Positions 26,053 to 35,185 of a DNA stretch of 64,000 nt are shown piece after piece (position 1 is the stretch's first letter; the number at the start of each line of letters is the position of its first letter). This DNA is from an uncultured Acidobacteriota bacterium (GTDB lineage: Bacteria > Acidobacteriota > Terriglobia > Bryobacterales > Bryobacteraceae): contig CADECY010000001.1 of NCBI GenBank assembly GCA_902825945.1, positions 124,001 to 188,000 of the forward strand, written 5' to 3'. A program made the translations under genes and the position numbers. The notes beneath the pieces are model-generated. The model searched no databases and was not told the DNA's origin. It worked only from the letters and a program-made list of their open reading frames with translations.

Positions 26053-27498
26053 CTATACGCTCGGCTTCTTGTAGGTTTGGCGATTCACCACGGCGCCATG
26101 CACGTCGTGATGCTGGATCACCAGATGGGCGGAGGCGTCATCGGGATTCACCTGCACGGTGACGAATCCTCCCGCGATGCGCAGGAACTTGTGATAACGC
26201 GGATCCTCGCCACGGCTTGGTGGAACCGCGTGCGCGTCGCTTGCCGCTCCGCAGCAATATTCGTGCAGGCCTGTGTCCGGATCGACGGAGTGATACTGCC
26301 AATGCCGGTCGCCATTCATCACGATCACGCGGCCCGGAACATTGTCCTTCAGCCATTGGCGGAACTCGCGGCCCTCGTTGGCGAACGCCGGATTGGCGTG
26401 ATTGTCGTTCTTCCGCGCGTGATCCGGACCCACGATCGGATTCGGATTCACCATGATCTTCCAAGCGGCGTTCGAATTGGTGATCGCCTCCTTGATCCAC
26501 TTCTTCTGTTCGCTGCCCCAGATCGACTTGTTCGGGCCGTCGGGATCGGTATTCGGCGAGCGATAGTCGCGGCCATCGGGCAGAAATATTTCGATGTCGC
26601 GGCCCCAACGGAAGCGCCGGTACATCGGCTGGTCCTTGGCGGGAGACGGCACCTGCTCACGGAACAGCGCCTGACCTTCCGGGAAGGTGAACGGCGCTTG
26701 TCCCTTCTTCGCCTGCATGCCCGGCCAGCAGTCGTCGGTGAAAGCGTCGTGATCGTCTTTCTGCCAATAGCCGGGAACGCTGCGAAGGCAGCTCACCACC
26801 GACGGCAGGCTGTACATCCGTTGCCAGTGATAACGCGCGACGGCGGCGGAGTTCACCACCGGATCGTCGGAATCGTAGTAGACATTGTCACCACACGGAA
26901 GCAGGAACCGCGGCTGGAGTCGATGGATCGACGGATAGATGTGGAAGCCGTCGGCGCGATCCTGCCGGCAATAGATCTGACAGCTCGACAGCGCGAACTT
27001 GATGGGCGTTACCTGCGTCGCTACTGGCGCGGTGCGAAATTGGCCGCTCAACATCGCCCCAGCTTTTCGTGACGATCCGCGCGTCTCGATCGCGAATCGA
27101 TACTCGGTGTCCGCGGCGAGCCCACGCAGGCGGAACTGGTGTGAGAAATCGGTTTTCGGACCCACTTCCACCCAGCCCATCGAGGTGCGCCGTCCGGTTC
27201 CGCTGACCGGTTCCGCCGTGAGACGAATCGCGCCGGATGCGCCCGGACACGCTCCTTCGAATTTGTTGACGTCTTCGCCGGGCTTCACCGGTTGCGCTTT
27301 CGGCGCATGCCCTTTGCGCACGATGCCGCTATCGAGCCGCGTGAGCGAGGCGGTGTGACGTGCCCAGATCACCGCGGAATCGGGCGTGATCTCACCAGTC
27401 TTGACTCCGGTGGCTTGCCGAAGCTCGGGCGATTCATTGGCCCACAGGCGCGCGCTGCCGAGCGCCGCGCCCGCGAATTGGCGTCGCGTGATGTTCAT
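26053..27498 (-). CDS. PhoD-like metallophosphatase (Tat-exported)
   Basis: 481 residues. The N-terminus MNITRRQFAGAALGSARLWA is a Tat signal. An N-terminal fibronectin-like domain (about 25-150, TGVKTGEITPDSAVIWAR) precedes the phosphatase core: FLLPCGDNVYYDSDDP, GYWQKDDHDAFTDD, IFLPDGRDYRSP, and NGDRHWQYHS, the metal ligands of PhoD phosphodiesterases/alkaline phosphatases. It hydrolyses phosphate esters outside the cytoplasm and sits head-to-head with polyphosphate kinase, so both may belong to phosphate storage and scavenging (inference). Confidence 0.92.
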   Translation of the reverse strand: MNITRRQFAGAALGSARLWANESPELRQATGVKTGEITPDSAVIWARHTASLTRLDSGIVRKGHAPKAQPVKPGEDVNKFEGACPGASGAIRLTAEPVSGTGRRTSMGWVEVGPKTDFSHQFRLRGLAADTEYRFAIETRGSSRKAGAMLSGQFRTAPVATQVTPIKFALSSCQIYCRQDRADGFHIYPSIHRLQPRFLLPCGDNVYYDSDDPVVNSAAVARYHWQRMYSLPSVVSCLRSVPGYWQKDDHDAFTDDCWPGMQAKKGQAPFTFPEGQALFREQVPSPAKDQPMYRRFRWGRDIEIFLPDGRDYRSPNTDPDGPNKSIWGSEQKKWIKEAITNSNAAWKIMVNPNPIVGPDHARKNDNHANPAFANEGREFRQWLKDNVPGRVIVMNGDRHWQYHSVDPDTGLHEYCCGAASDAHAVPPSRGEDPRYHKFLRIAGGFVTVQVNPDDASAHLVIQHHDVHGAVVNRQTYKKPSV

Positions 27499-27554
27499 CG
27501 CTAGCAGTGTATCGCTTGGGAAAAGGCTTTTGCTGGTAACCTGATTTTTCCCCC

Positions 27555-29651
27555 ATGGGCAAGCACGCAGCCGCGGTAACGAAATCGAAACAAATCAGAC
27601 TGGACGATCCTTCGCTCTACGTCAATCGCGAACTGAGTCTGTTGCAATTCCAGCGGCGAGTGCTCGAGGAGGCGCGCGATCCCGCCAATCCGTTGCTCGA
27701 GCGCGTAAAGTTCCTCTCGATCGTCGGCTCGAACCTCGACGAGTTCTTCATGGTGCGTGTGGCGGGTATCCAGAACCAGATCGACGCGGGCGTGCAAGAG
27801 ACCGGCCCCGACGGACTCACTCCCGCGCAAAGGCTCGAAGCGATCCGCGCGGACTACATGGATCTGCTCGTCGCCGGTCATGCGTGCCGGAAAGAACTCT
27901 TCGCTGAACTCGAAGCGCAGGGAATCCGCGTGCTCGACTACGTGGACCTCGGTGGCGGCCAGCGCGAGTTCGCCGATCAATACTTTCTCGAAACGATCTA
28001 CCCGGTACTGACGCCGCTCGCATTCGATCCGGGCCGCCCTTTCCCGCACATCTCGAATCTCTCGCTCAATCTCTCGGTGATGATTCGCGATCAATCCGGC
28101 GAAGAGCGCTTCGCACGCGTCAAGGTTCCCGACACGCTGCCGCAGATGGTTCCCCTCCAGAAGCCTTCGCGGCGGGCACGCGACGTTGCGTTCGTCTGGA
28201 TCGAACAAGTGATTCAGGCAAACTTGCCCGCGCTGTTTCCGGGGATGGAAGTAGTGGAGTCCCACGCGTTCCACCTCACACGCGATGCTGATGTCGAGAT
28301 TCAGGAGTTGGAAGCGGCCGATCTGCTCGAGTCAGTGGAAGCGGGCGTGCGCCAGCGCCGGTTCGGCGCACCGGTACGATTGAATGTTCAGCCGGAGATG
28401 CCCGACGCACTGCTGGAACTGTTGAAGACGAATCTCGGCGCCGACGACGCGGACGTGTTCCGTGTGAATGGCCCTCTGGCGCTCAGCCGTTTGCGCCATC
28501 TGGCCGCGCTCGACCGGCCCGACCTGAAGGATCCGGCGTTCGTGCCCGCGATCCCCGAACTGTTCGCCGAGGAGGACGACGTCTTTTCGATCCTCCGCCG
28601 GCACGACGTGCTGCTCCATCATCCCTTCGATTCCTTTCAGCCAGTGGTCGATTTCCTGCGCACCGCGGCGCGCGACCCGCAGGTGCTCGCGATCAAGATG
28701 ACGCTCTACCGCGTGGGCGCGAAGTCACCCGTGGTCGAGGCGCTGCTCGAGGCGATGCGCCGCGGCAAGCAGGTGGCGGTGCTGGTGGAGTTGAAGGCGC
28801 GGTTCGACGAAGAGAGCAACATCGAATGGGCGCGCGCGCTCGAAGCGGAGGGCGTGCACGTGGTCTACGGACTCGTTGGCCTGAAGATCCACTCGAAGAT
28901 CGCGCTCGTCGTGCGCCGCGAAGGAGATGTCATCCGCCGCTACGTTCACATGTCGACCGGCAACTACAACGCCGTCACCGCGCACCTTTACACCGATCTC
29001 GGACTCTTCACCAGCGATCCCGACATGGGCGCCGACGCGTCGGACCTGTTCAACTACCTGACCGGCTATTCGGCGAAGTCGGACTACCGGAAGCTGCTCG
29101 TGGCTCCGATCAATCTCCGCCAGCGGCTCGAGGCTCTGATCGAACGCGAGATCGCCCACGCGCGAGCGGGCCGCGACGCGCGGCTGATCTTCAAGATGAA
29201 TGCGCTCGTCGATGATCGGATCATCCGCCTGCTCTACAAGGCTTCGCAGGCGGGTGTGCAGGTGGACCTGATCGATCGCGGCATCTGCTGCCTGCGCCCG
29301 GGAGTCCCCGGCGTGAGCGGGAACATCCGCGTCCGGTCGGTGGTGGGCCGGTTTCTCGAGCACAGCCGCATCTTCTATTTCGCCAACGGTGGCAAGGACG
29401 AGATCTATCTCGGGTCGGCGGACCTGATGCCGCGCAACATCAACCGGCGAGTCGAAACGCTGTTTCCGGTGGAGCGCGCCGCGTTCGTCCGCCAGATCCG
29501 GGACAAGATCCTCGCTGTGTATCTGAACGACAACGTGAAGGCTCGTGTCCTATCGCCGGATGGATCGTATTCGCGCGTGGAGCGCGAGGCGGGCGCGAAA
29601 CCGGTGAACAGCCAGGCTGTCTTGTTGGCGGCCCGCGCGAGCTCGAAATAG
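27555..29651 (+). CDS. ppk1: Polyphosphate kinase 1
   Basis: 698 residues, the standard length. The N domain begins YVNRELSLLQFQRRVLEEA; the head domain has SNLDEFFMVRVAG; the two phospholipase-D-like C domains have KMTLYRVGAKSPVVEALLEA, and the autophosphorylated His446 in LKIHSKIALVVRREGD followed by YVHMSTGNYN, with the second His in VVGRFLEHSRIFYFANGG. It reversibly polymerises the gamma phosphate of ATP to polyphosphate at the inner membrane. Divergent from the PhoD gene with 56 bases between. Confidence 0.97.
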   Translation: MGKHAAAVTKSKQIRLDDPSLYVNRELSLLQFQRRVLEEARDPANPLLERVKFLSIVGSNLDEFFMVRVAGIQNQIDAGVQETGPDGLTPAQRLEAIRADYMDLLVAGHACRKELFAELEAQGIRVLDYVDLGGGQREFADQYFLETIYPVLTPLAFDPGRPFPHISNLSLNLSVMIRDQSGEERFARVKVPDTLPQMVPLQKPSRRARDVAFVWIEQVIQANLPALFPGMEVVESHAFHLTRDADVEIQELEAADLLESVEAGVRQRRFGAPVRLNVQPEMPDALLELLKTNLGADDADVFRVNGPLALSRLRHLAALDRPDLKDPAFVPAIPELFAEEDDVFSILRRHDVLLHHPFDSFQPVVDFLRTAARDPQVLAIKMTLYRVGAKSPVVEALLEAMRRGKQVAVLVELKARFDEESNIEWARALEAEGVHVVYGLVGLKIHSKIALVVRREGDVIRRYVHMSTGNYNAVTAHLYTDLGLFTSDPDMGADASDLFNYLTGYSAKSDYRKLLVAPINLRQRLEALIEREIAHARAGRDARLIFKMNALVDDRIIRLLYKASQAGVQVDLIDRGICCLRPGVPGVSGNIRVRSVVGRFLEHSRIFYFANGGKDEIYLGSADLMPRNINRRVETLFPVERAAFVRQIRDKILAVYLNDNVKARVLSPDGSYSRVEREAGAKPVNSQAVLLAARASSK

Positions 29652-29755
29652 GCTCCGCGCCGCGCCGCCGCGTCTGGGCGGCGTTCGAGTCACTTCGCGG
29701 ATTCCGGGTTCGCGCGCAGGGCACACGCGTCGCTCTGGTTCGCGGCGCGAAAGAC

Positions 29756-29977
29756 ATGCGCGATTCGGAGATGCTGCTTTCGACCGCTTTTCCGAACGCG
29801 GGAGTCACCATCGACTTCGAATCGTCCCCTTGTGGACCGCTGACCGTCGGCGAGGGAATGGCGAGCATGTTCTTCGCCGGATGGATCGGTGCCTTCTTCG
29901 GAGCAATCTGGCGCCTGGCCGATGGTGACGGCATCCGCGATCGCACCACGAAGCTGAATCTCGACTCCGCCACCTGA
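29756..29977 (+). CDS. Possible small hypothetical protein with one membrane segment
   Basis: 73 codons from ATG 29756. The frame stays open well upstream, through the end of ppk1, without another usable start, and the upstream codons (GFRVRAQGTRVALVRGAKD) look protein-like, so this may be the tail of a decayed gene. The visible part has a hydrophobic segment (MASMFFAGWIGAFFGAIW) and a charged tail. No family is recognised, and there is no good ribosome site. The rest of the 353-base gap between ppk1 and the nucleotidyltransferase holds nothing else that I can support. Confidence 0.3.
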   Translation: MRDSEMLLSTAFPNAGVTIDFESSPCGPLTVGEGMASMFFAGWIGAFFGAIWRLADGDGIRDRTTKLNLDSAT

Positions 29978-30004
29978 GCAGCGGGTGCTAGATTACAAAT
30001 TGGT

Positions 30005-30499
30005 ATGCTCGATCGCGATACGATCGTCACGGCACTGACCGCTCTGTCGGCTCGCCTCGGCTCGCGGGGAGTCTCCGGAGAGATCAACCTGCTGGGCGGA
30101 ACCGCGATGGTTCTGGGATTCCAGGCGCGGCAGTCCACCAAGGATGTTGACGCAATCTTCGCCCCAGCAGCCTTGGTTCGTGAAGAGGCGCTGGCTGTGG
30201 CCAATGAACTCGGTTTGGAGGACGATTGGTTGAACGACGCCGCGGAGCTGAATCTGGCACACTTGCGGGTTCAAAGTCCTCGCCCGGAATACCTGCTGTC
30301 GATGAAAGTGATGGCCGCTCGCGCAGCCCGTTTGGGAGAATCGGGTGACAAGGAGGACATCCGCTTTCTGATCCGTCTGCTCCGGTTGACGTCGGCGGAA
30401 CAGGTGATGGCAATCGTTCAAACCTACTACGACCCCGCCCGGATCCTGCCTCGATCCGTCTATTTGGTCGAGGAGATTATCGCGGAGGAAAGCACATGA
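30005..30499 (+). CDS. DUF6036-type nucleotidyltransferase (toxin-antitoxin-like)
   Basis: 164 residues. The polymerase-beta-type core is seen as INLLGGTAMVLGFQARQSTK then DVDAIF: Gly31-Gly32 and the metal-binding Asp47/Asp49. This matches small stand-alone nucleotidyltransferases annotated as DUF6036 or AbiEii-like, several of which act in toxin-antitoxin or abortive infection modules. The stop overlaps the following start (ATGA), giving a tight two-gene unit. A short AT-containing stretch just before the start (TAGATTACAAATTGGT) is the likely promoter or ribosome region. Confidence 0.8.
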   Translation: MLDRDTIVTALTALSARLGSRGVSGEINLLGGTAMVLGFQARQSTKDVDAIFAPAALVREEALAVANELGLEDDWLNDAAELNLAHLRVQSPRPEYLLSMKVMAARAARLGESGDKEDIRFLIRLLRLTSAEQVMAIVQTYYDPARILPRSVYLVEEIIAEEST

Positions 30500-30882
30500 G
30501 TTATCACCGCCCCAAGTCGGTCGCACAAGTCGCTGAGTGGAGCCATTCGGTGAACGAATTCGGCTACCATCTCCAGGATTTCCTCCACGAACATGCGGCC
30601 CGGCCCGATCCGGCGATGTTCCGCGAACACCCACGCCTATTGCGCGGATTGTTCGCACAGGGGGACATCTGTGACGCCTACTTGGCGGCGGTTGCCGCGA
30701 CGCTTGCGCCGAAGCTAGGCGAGCCGAGGCCCGTCTGGTCCGAAGAGGCGGATCGCTATCTCGACACGCCATGGTTCGCCACGCCAGGCTCGGCGATGCG
30801 CGCTTGTTTGCTGCTCGAAAGTCCCGCTCGCTTTCGGGAGAGGAATCTGTTCGTAACCGCGAACGCGCTATCGGTTGCGTAG
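30496..30882 (+). CDS. Partner protein of the nucleotidyltransferase, family not recognised
   Basis: 128 residues, overlapping the nucleotidyltransferase by 4 bases. It is helical and acidic-basic mixed: VAQVAEWSHSVNEFGYHLQDFLHE at the N-terminus and LLESPARFRERNLFVTANAL at the C-terminus, with no Cys and no membrane segment. By position it is the cognate partner (substrate, antitoxin or toxin) of the upstream enzyme. I cannot assign a family. Its last 15 bases overlap the convergent gene at 30868. Confidence 0.75.
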   Translation: MSYHRPKSVAQVAEWSHSVNEFGYHLQDFLHEHAARPDPAMFREHPRLLRGLFAQGDICDAYLAAVAATLAPKLGEPRPVWSEEADRYLDTPWFATPGSAMRACLLLESPARFRERNLFVTANALSVA

Positions 30883-31545
30883 CTTCTCCCGCGCCACCAG
30901 CTCCACGCGCGCTGTCTCGATCCGGGCTTCCATCCGTTCGATCAAGGCCCGGATCTCCGGCTGGTCGAACGCACGTTCAATGCGCGAGGCGCCTTCCGCC
31001 AGGTCCGCGCTGACGGCAGGTTCGGTATCGCTGCGCTGCATGCCCCGTAACACCGCGAGCCCCGCGCGCATCAAGCCGCCCACCGGACCGATCGCGGCCT
31101 GAACCCCCGCGCTCAGGATCTCGGCGCTGGTCTTCTTCATCGAGAGATCGAGCGCGGTGCGCGCGAGAAGCGCCTGGCGCCGCTGTTCGCCTGCCGGGAG
31201 AGAGGCGTCGATCCATCCGCGATCCACCGCCCGTTCGGCGAGCCGCCCGAGGAGCACGATCTCGACCAAATCGCGCGAGACGTGCCGGACAGCGAACACA
31301 ATGTTCATGATCTTGCGGATCGGGAACAGCACGATCGCGAGCGGCACCTGTACGGCCAACTTCAAGCATCCGGCGACGCAACCCTCGGCGGGCGCGGCGA
31401 GTGCCGCAATCGCCTCCGGCGCAACCGCCGCACCCCGGCCCGCGGTGGCTTTGGCAACCATCGAGCGCGCCACACGCTCCCGCAGCCAGTCATCCAACAA
31501 CGGCACCGGCACGAACCGGGCCGCCGAGTACAACAGACCGGACAA
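30868..31545 (-). CDS. Hypothetical protein with a membrane-like helix
   Basis: About 225 residues if translation starts at TTG 31545 (LSGLLYSAARFVPVPLLDDW); the frame is open further up, where it overlaps the dCMP deaminase gene, and no ATG or GTG is available near the start, so the exact N-terminus is unknown. A hydrophobic stretch (LKLAVQVPLAIVLFPIRKIM) lies mid-protein, followed by helices and a C-terminal region ending AREKLRNR. I do not recognise the family. Spacing of 23 bases from dCMP deaminase suggests co-transcription. Confidence 0.6.
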   Translation of the reverse strand: MSGLLYSAARFVPVPLLDDWLRERVARSMVAKATAGRGAAVAPEAIAALAAPAEGCVAGCLKLAVQVPLAIVLFPIRKIMNIVFAVRHVSRDLVEIVLLGRLAERAVDRGWIDASLPAGEQRRQALLARTALDLSMKKTSAEILSAGVQAAIGPVGGLMRAGLAVLRGMQRSDTEPAVSADLAEGASRIERAFDQPEIRALIERMEARIETARVELVAREKLRNR

Positions 31546-31568
31546 CAGGCGCGGCTTCGGCGCCAGCG

Positions 31569-32036
31569 CTACGCCCGCCGTACCTTGATCCCCGCCTCGG
31601 CGAACAGCGTCTCGACCGTCCGGAACTGCTGATCGTAGTAGTCGCTCGAGTACTGCTTCATGCGCTCGCCGGACACCACCACTTCCCGGATTCCCGCCTG
31701 CACGATCGCGCGTCCGCAATCCATGCACGGCATCAGGTCGACGTAGATCGTGCAATCCTGGAGCGCGGTTCCGCAGCGCGCGGCGTTGCAGATCGCGTTG
31801 CGCTCGGCATGCTCGATCCACAAATACTTCTCGGGCCGCACAAGCCGCTCGGGTACGTCATCGCGGATTCCGCGCGGAAACGAATTGTAGCCTGTCGTAC
31901 GAATCTCGCGAGCGGGCCCGACAATCACGCATCCCACCTGTGTGTTCGGATCCTTGCTGCGCGAGGCCACCACCTTGCACACCTGAAGATAGTACTCGTC
32001 CCAGGAAGGAATCTCACGCGGAGCAATCTCGGCCAT
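31569..32036 (-). CDS. dCMP deaminase family protein (ComEB-like)
   Basis: 155 residues. The zinc-dependent cytidine/deoxycytidylate deaminase motifs are intact: WIEHAERNAICNAA (His76, catalytic Glu78) and LMPCMDCGRAIVQAGI (Cys104, Cys107). The N-terminal SWDEYYLQVCKVVASRSKDP NTQVGCVIV is typical of deoxycytidylate deaminases, which make dUMP for thymidylate synthesis in the cytoplasm. Divergent from the GH5-like gene with only 18 bases between the start codons. Confidence 0.93.
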   Translation of the reverse strand: MAEIAPREIPSWDEYYLQVCKVVASRSKDPNTQVGCVIVGPAREIRTTGYNSFPRGIRDDVPERLVRPEKYLWIEHAERNAICNAARCGTALQDCTIYVDLMPCMDCGRAIVQAGIREVVVSGERMKQYSSDYYDQQFRTVETLFAEAGIKVRRA

Positions 32037-32054
32037 TTGAATAGACTAATCATA

Positions 32055-33443
32055 ATGGCTCCGACCGTCCTTCTGCTCACCGTCGCGACCGCCTTGATGG
32101 CCGCCCAGCCCATCCGGCTGCATCCAAAGAACTCCCGCTACTACGAGTTCCGCGGCAAACCAGTGGTGCTCGTCACATCCGCCGAACACTACGGCGCGGT
32201 GCTCAACGGCGGATTCAACTACGTCAAGTACCTCGACACGCTGGCGAAAGACGGACTCAACCTCACACGAGTTTTCTCGGGTGTCTATAGCGAAGTCACC
32301 GGCGATTTCGGCATCACGCGCAACACGCTCGCACCCACTCCGGCGAACTACATCGGACCCTACCTGCGCGTAGGCGCCAAGTTCGACCTCACGCGCTGGA
32401 ATCCGGCCTACTTCGCACGCCTGAAAGCGTTCGTGGCGGAAGCGGCCAAACGTGGGATCATCGTCGAGTACACGCTGTTCTGCGTCTATTATTCGGATCG
32501 CATGTGGGACCTGAGTCCGCTGAACGCCAAGAACAACACGAACGGCATCGGCGCCTTCCCGCGAAACGAGGTGCTCACGATGAAGCATCCGAAGATGGTC
32601 GAGCTCCACGAGGCCTTCGTGCGCAAGGTCACGAGCGAACTCGCCGCGTTCGATAACGTGATCTTCGAGATCTGCAACGAGCCTTATATCAGGGGCGTGG
32701 AAGCGGCGGACGATTGGCAACGCCATATCGCAAAGCTGATACCGAAGTCGCATCTGGTGGCGCGCAACATCGCGAACTTCACGCAGAGCGTGGAAAGGCC
32801 GGATCCGAACGTGTCGGTCTTCAACTTCCACTACGCACGCCCGCCAGTCGCGGTGACACAGAACTACGGACTGAATCGCGTGATCGGGCTTGATGAGACC
32901 GGCTTCGACGGAACGCTCGACGCGATCTATCGTATCCAGGCGTGGGACTTCCTCGCCGCCGGCGGCGCCCACTACAACAACCTCGATTATTCCTTCGTCG
33001 CGGGTCACGAAGACGGGTCGTTCCTGGTGCCTGGCAATTCTCCGGGCGGTGGCAGTGCCGATCTGCGCAAGCAACTCGGCACGCTGCTGCGTCTCTTCTC
33101 TACGCTCGATTTCGTCAAGATGAGGCCCGCCGACACGGTCATCGGCGGGCTCCCCGATGGTGTCTCCGCGCGGACACTCGCGCGCGAGGGCGGCGAGTAC
33201 CTGATCTATTTCCACACCGGCCGCGTGCTCGCCAACCACCGGCCGCGCTATGTCTATCGCACGGACCGGATGACGATCGCGCCGCTGGTGAACCTTCCGG
33301 CCGGTCGATACAAAGCCGAATGGTGGAATCCGCGCACGGGCAAGATCGACTCGACGGAAACCTTCACCCACGACGGCGGACGGACTCATCTGGCCTCGCC
33401 CGAGTGGACCGAAGATGCGGCGGTGGTGCTGCGCGTACAATGA
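32055..33443 (+). CDS. Exported GH5-like TIM-barrel glycoside hydrolase
   Basis: 462 residues from ATG 32055, which opens a signal peptide (MAPTVLLLTVATALMAAQP). A TIM-barrel pattern follows: HPKNSRYYEFRGKPVVLV, DGLNLTRVFSGVYSE, RGIIVEYTLFCVYYSD, FEICNEPYI (acid/base Glu near 217) and RVIGLDETGFDG (candidate nucleophile Glu near 281). The C-terminal 110 residues form a beta-sandwich (LPAGRYKAEWWNPRTGKIDS). It resembles cellulase-like (GH5/GH5-related) proteins of Acidobacteria and Bacteroidetes; the polysaccharide is unknown. The gene ends 4 bases before the copper/cytochrome gene. Confidence 0.82.
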   Translation: MAPTVLLLTVATALMAAQPIRLHPKNSRYYEFRGKPVVLVTSAEHYGAVLNGGFNYVKYLDTLAKDGLNLTRVFSGVYSEVTGDFGITRNTLAPTPANYIGPYLRVGAKFDLTRWNPAYFARLKAFVAEAAKRGIIVEYTLFCVYYSDRMWDLSPLNAKNNTNGIGAFPRNEVLTMKHPKMVELHEAFVRKVTSELAAFDNVIFEICNEPYIRGVEAADDWQRHIAKLIPKSHLVARNIANFTQSVERPDPNVSVFNFHYARPPVAVTQNYGLNRVIGLDETGFDGTLDAIYRIQAWDFLAAGGAHYNNLDYSFVAGHEDGSFLVPGNSPGGGSADLRKQLGTLLRLFSTLDFVKMRPADTVIGGLPDGVSARTLAREGGEYLIYFHTGRVLANHRPRYVYRTDRMTIAPLVNLPAGRYKAEWWNPRTGKIDSTETFTHDGGRTHLASPEWTEDAAVVLRVQ

Positions 33444-33447
33444 GGGG

Positions 33448-34737
33448 ATGATCCGGCCGGCGATTCTGCTTGCTCTCGGTTCCGCTTGTTTTGCAGCGAG
33501 CGTGCCCACGTTTTCGGGCGAAGTTTACCCGATCCTGCGCGCCAAATGCCAGGGTTGTCACCAGAAGGGCGAGATCGCGCCCATGGCGTTCATCGATTAC
33601 GCCGGAACGCGCCCGTGGGCCAAGGCGATTCGCGAGGCTGTGCTGAAAGGGACGATGCCGCCGTGGCACGCCGATCCGAAGGCGAGCGCGCACTTTCATA
33701 ATGACCGGTCGCTCACGCAGGCCGAAGTCCGCGCGATCACCGCTTGGGTCGACGCGGGCGCACCCGAAGGTTCCCCGAAATCGTACCCGGCGCCCGAAAA
33801 GGCCTCGGGCGGCTGGACGCTGGGCAAGCCCGATCTCGTCTTCAAGATCCCGAACATGAAGGTGCCAGCCTCGGGCGATATCCCGTACACCTTCGTCGCC
33901 TTCCCGACCGAACTGAAGCAGGATACCTGGGTCTACGCGGCCGAGTGGAAGATCGATCAACGCAGCGTCGTGCATCATGTGAACGCATTCACACGCCCGC
34001 CCGGATCGAGTTACGTCGCCGGATATCCGGCATTGCAGTTCTTCGTTCCCACGCTCACCCAGCGCCGTGTCGGACGTCCGAACGAAGGCGCCTTCGAACG
34101 CCGCGAACTGCTGGTGGGATACGAGCCCGGTTATCGCGCGATTCCCTGGGGACCCACGCAGGGCAAGCTGATCAAGGCAGGCTCCGATATCGTCGTCGAG
34201 GCCCACTACAACGCGTCGGGCAAGGAGACGATCGACGCGTCCGAGATCGGCATCTACTTCGCGAAGGAACCGCCGAAGGAGCGCGTGGTCACGCTCTCGG
34301 TGCAGAACCTGGGATTCGTGATTCCGCCGGGCGACGCGAACTACAAGTCCGATGCGAGCGTCACGTTCGACGCGCCGGTGAAGGTGGTTTCGGTGCAGCC
34401 GCACATGCACCTGCGCGGCAAAGCGATGCGGTTGCGCGCCGTGCTTCCGGATGGAAAGGCGGAGCCGCTGATCGATGTCCCCCGGTACGACTTCAACTGG
34501 CAGACCACCTATTTCCTCAAGCAGCCGCTCACCGTCCCGGCGGGCGGCAAGATCGAGTGCTTTGCCTGGTTCGACAATTCGCCGAACAACAAGTTCAATC
34601 CCGATCCGAAGCGCCCGGTCTCATGGGGCGATCAGAGCTACGAAGAGATGCACATCGGCTTCACGGAAGTGGCGTTCGACGCGAAGATCGACGCGGACAA
34701 GATTCTTGCGGTGGAGAAGAAGGTCGCGGCGCGTTAG
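33448..34737 (+). CDS. Exported cytochrome c plus PHM-like type II copper monooxygenase
   Basis: 429 residues from ATG 33448 (ribosome site GAGGGG). A signal peptide (MIRPAILLALGSACFAAS) is followed by a cytochrome domain with CQGCH (Cys34 to His38). The rest matches the two beta-sandwich domains of ascorbate-dependent copper type II monooxygenases: His176/His177 (RSVVHHVNAF) and His253 (VEAHYNASG) as the CuH site; His319/His321 (QPHMHLRGKAM) and Met401 (EEMHIGF) as the CuM site, with spacings close to peptidylglycine monooxygenase. It likely hydroxylates an exported substrate, with electrons supplied through the fused haem. Two decayed partial copies lie downstream. Confidence 0.85.
   Translation: MIRPAILLALGSACFAASVPTFSGEVYPILRAKCQGCHQKGEIAPMAFIDYAGTRPWAKAIREAVLKGTMPPWHADPKASAHFHNDRSLTQAEVRAITAWVDAGAPEGSPKSYPAPEKASGGWTLGKPDLVFKIPNMKVPASGDIPYTFVAFPTELKQDTWVYAAEWKIDQRSVVHHVNAFTRPPGSSYVAGYPALQFFVPTLTQRRVGRPNEGAFERRELLVGYEPGYRAIPWGPTQGKLIKAGSDIVVEAHYNASGKETIDASEIGIYFAKEPPKERVVTLSVQNLGFVIPPGDANYKSDASVTFDAPVKVVSVQPHMHLRGKAMRLRAVLPDGKAEPLIDVPRYDFNWQTTYFLKQPLTVPAGGKIECFAWFDNSPNNKFNPDPKRPVSWGDQSYEEMHIGFTEVAFDAKIDADKILAVEKKVAAR
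34572..34614 (+). repeat. 43-base exact repeat, copy A (inside the intact PHM-like gene)
   Basis: Begins CGACAATTCGCCGAACAACA and ends CGATCCGAAGCGC. It encodes DNSPNNKFNPDPKR of the intact gene. Identical copies lie at 35705-35747 and 38459-38501. Confidence 0.9.
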
Positions 34738-35080
34738 CGGGCTTGACGCATCCTTGGCGCGCGCGAACCATCCTGGTGTCCCGTTTGAAGGGAATGAAAA
34801 GTTCGGCCAGTACTTCGGCAAGATCGAAGGCCAGATCATCCAATCTCCCGTTTCAGAGTCAATTGAGGCGGTTGAACTCGGTCCGGGGCGATCCCAAGCA
34901 CAAACCCGTCCAGCCGGCTCGAGTTGAGTGCGGGGGATTTACTACCGCCGGAGATCACCCGAATGATCGTCAAATGCAGAGCGATTGGTCTGGGGCCGGC
35001 CCGTACTGGTGGGCATTCACTTCAGCGCTGATCAGGCGCACGATCTGGGTTCGTCCACAGCGACGAGTGGTTGTCCTGGA
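34738..35080. other. Intergenic scar after the PHM-like gene
   Basis: About 340 bases without a convincing gene; short open frames on both strands lack ribosome sites. Given the fossil genes that follow, this is probably decayed sequence whose origin I could not identify. Confidence 0.5.
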
Positions 35081-35185
35081 TCAGTAGTGGAACCGGCACG
35101 CCAAAACGCGAATCTGATCCGGCAGAACGCGATCCACCAAACGATGCTCCGCTGTAATCCTGCGTGACCGGCAGCAAGCGAGATC
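35081..35185 (-). pseudogene. YoeB/Txe-type toxin, C-terminal remnant
   Basis: The last 34 codons and stop of a YoeB-like mRNA interferase are readable on the minus strand: DLACCRSRRITAEHRL followed by VDRVLPDQIRVLACRFHY and TGA. YoeB/Txe proteins (about 84-90 residues) end with just this pattern (DLAGCWSRRI, EHRLVY, CRYHY). The first 50 or so residues are missing and there is no start, so it cannot be functional. The preceding bases are the remnant of its antitoxin. Confidence 0.8.

Noticed and set aside
32046..33509. A 487-codon minus-strand frame antisense to the GH5-like gene
   Set aside because: Shadow of the real gene; no ribosome site, no recognisable motif.
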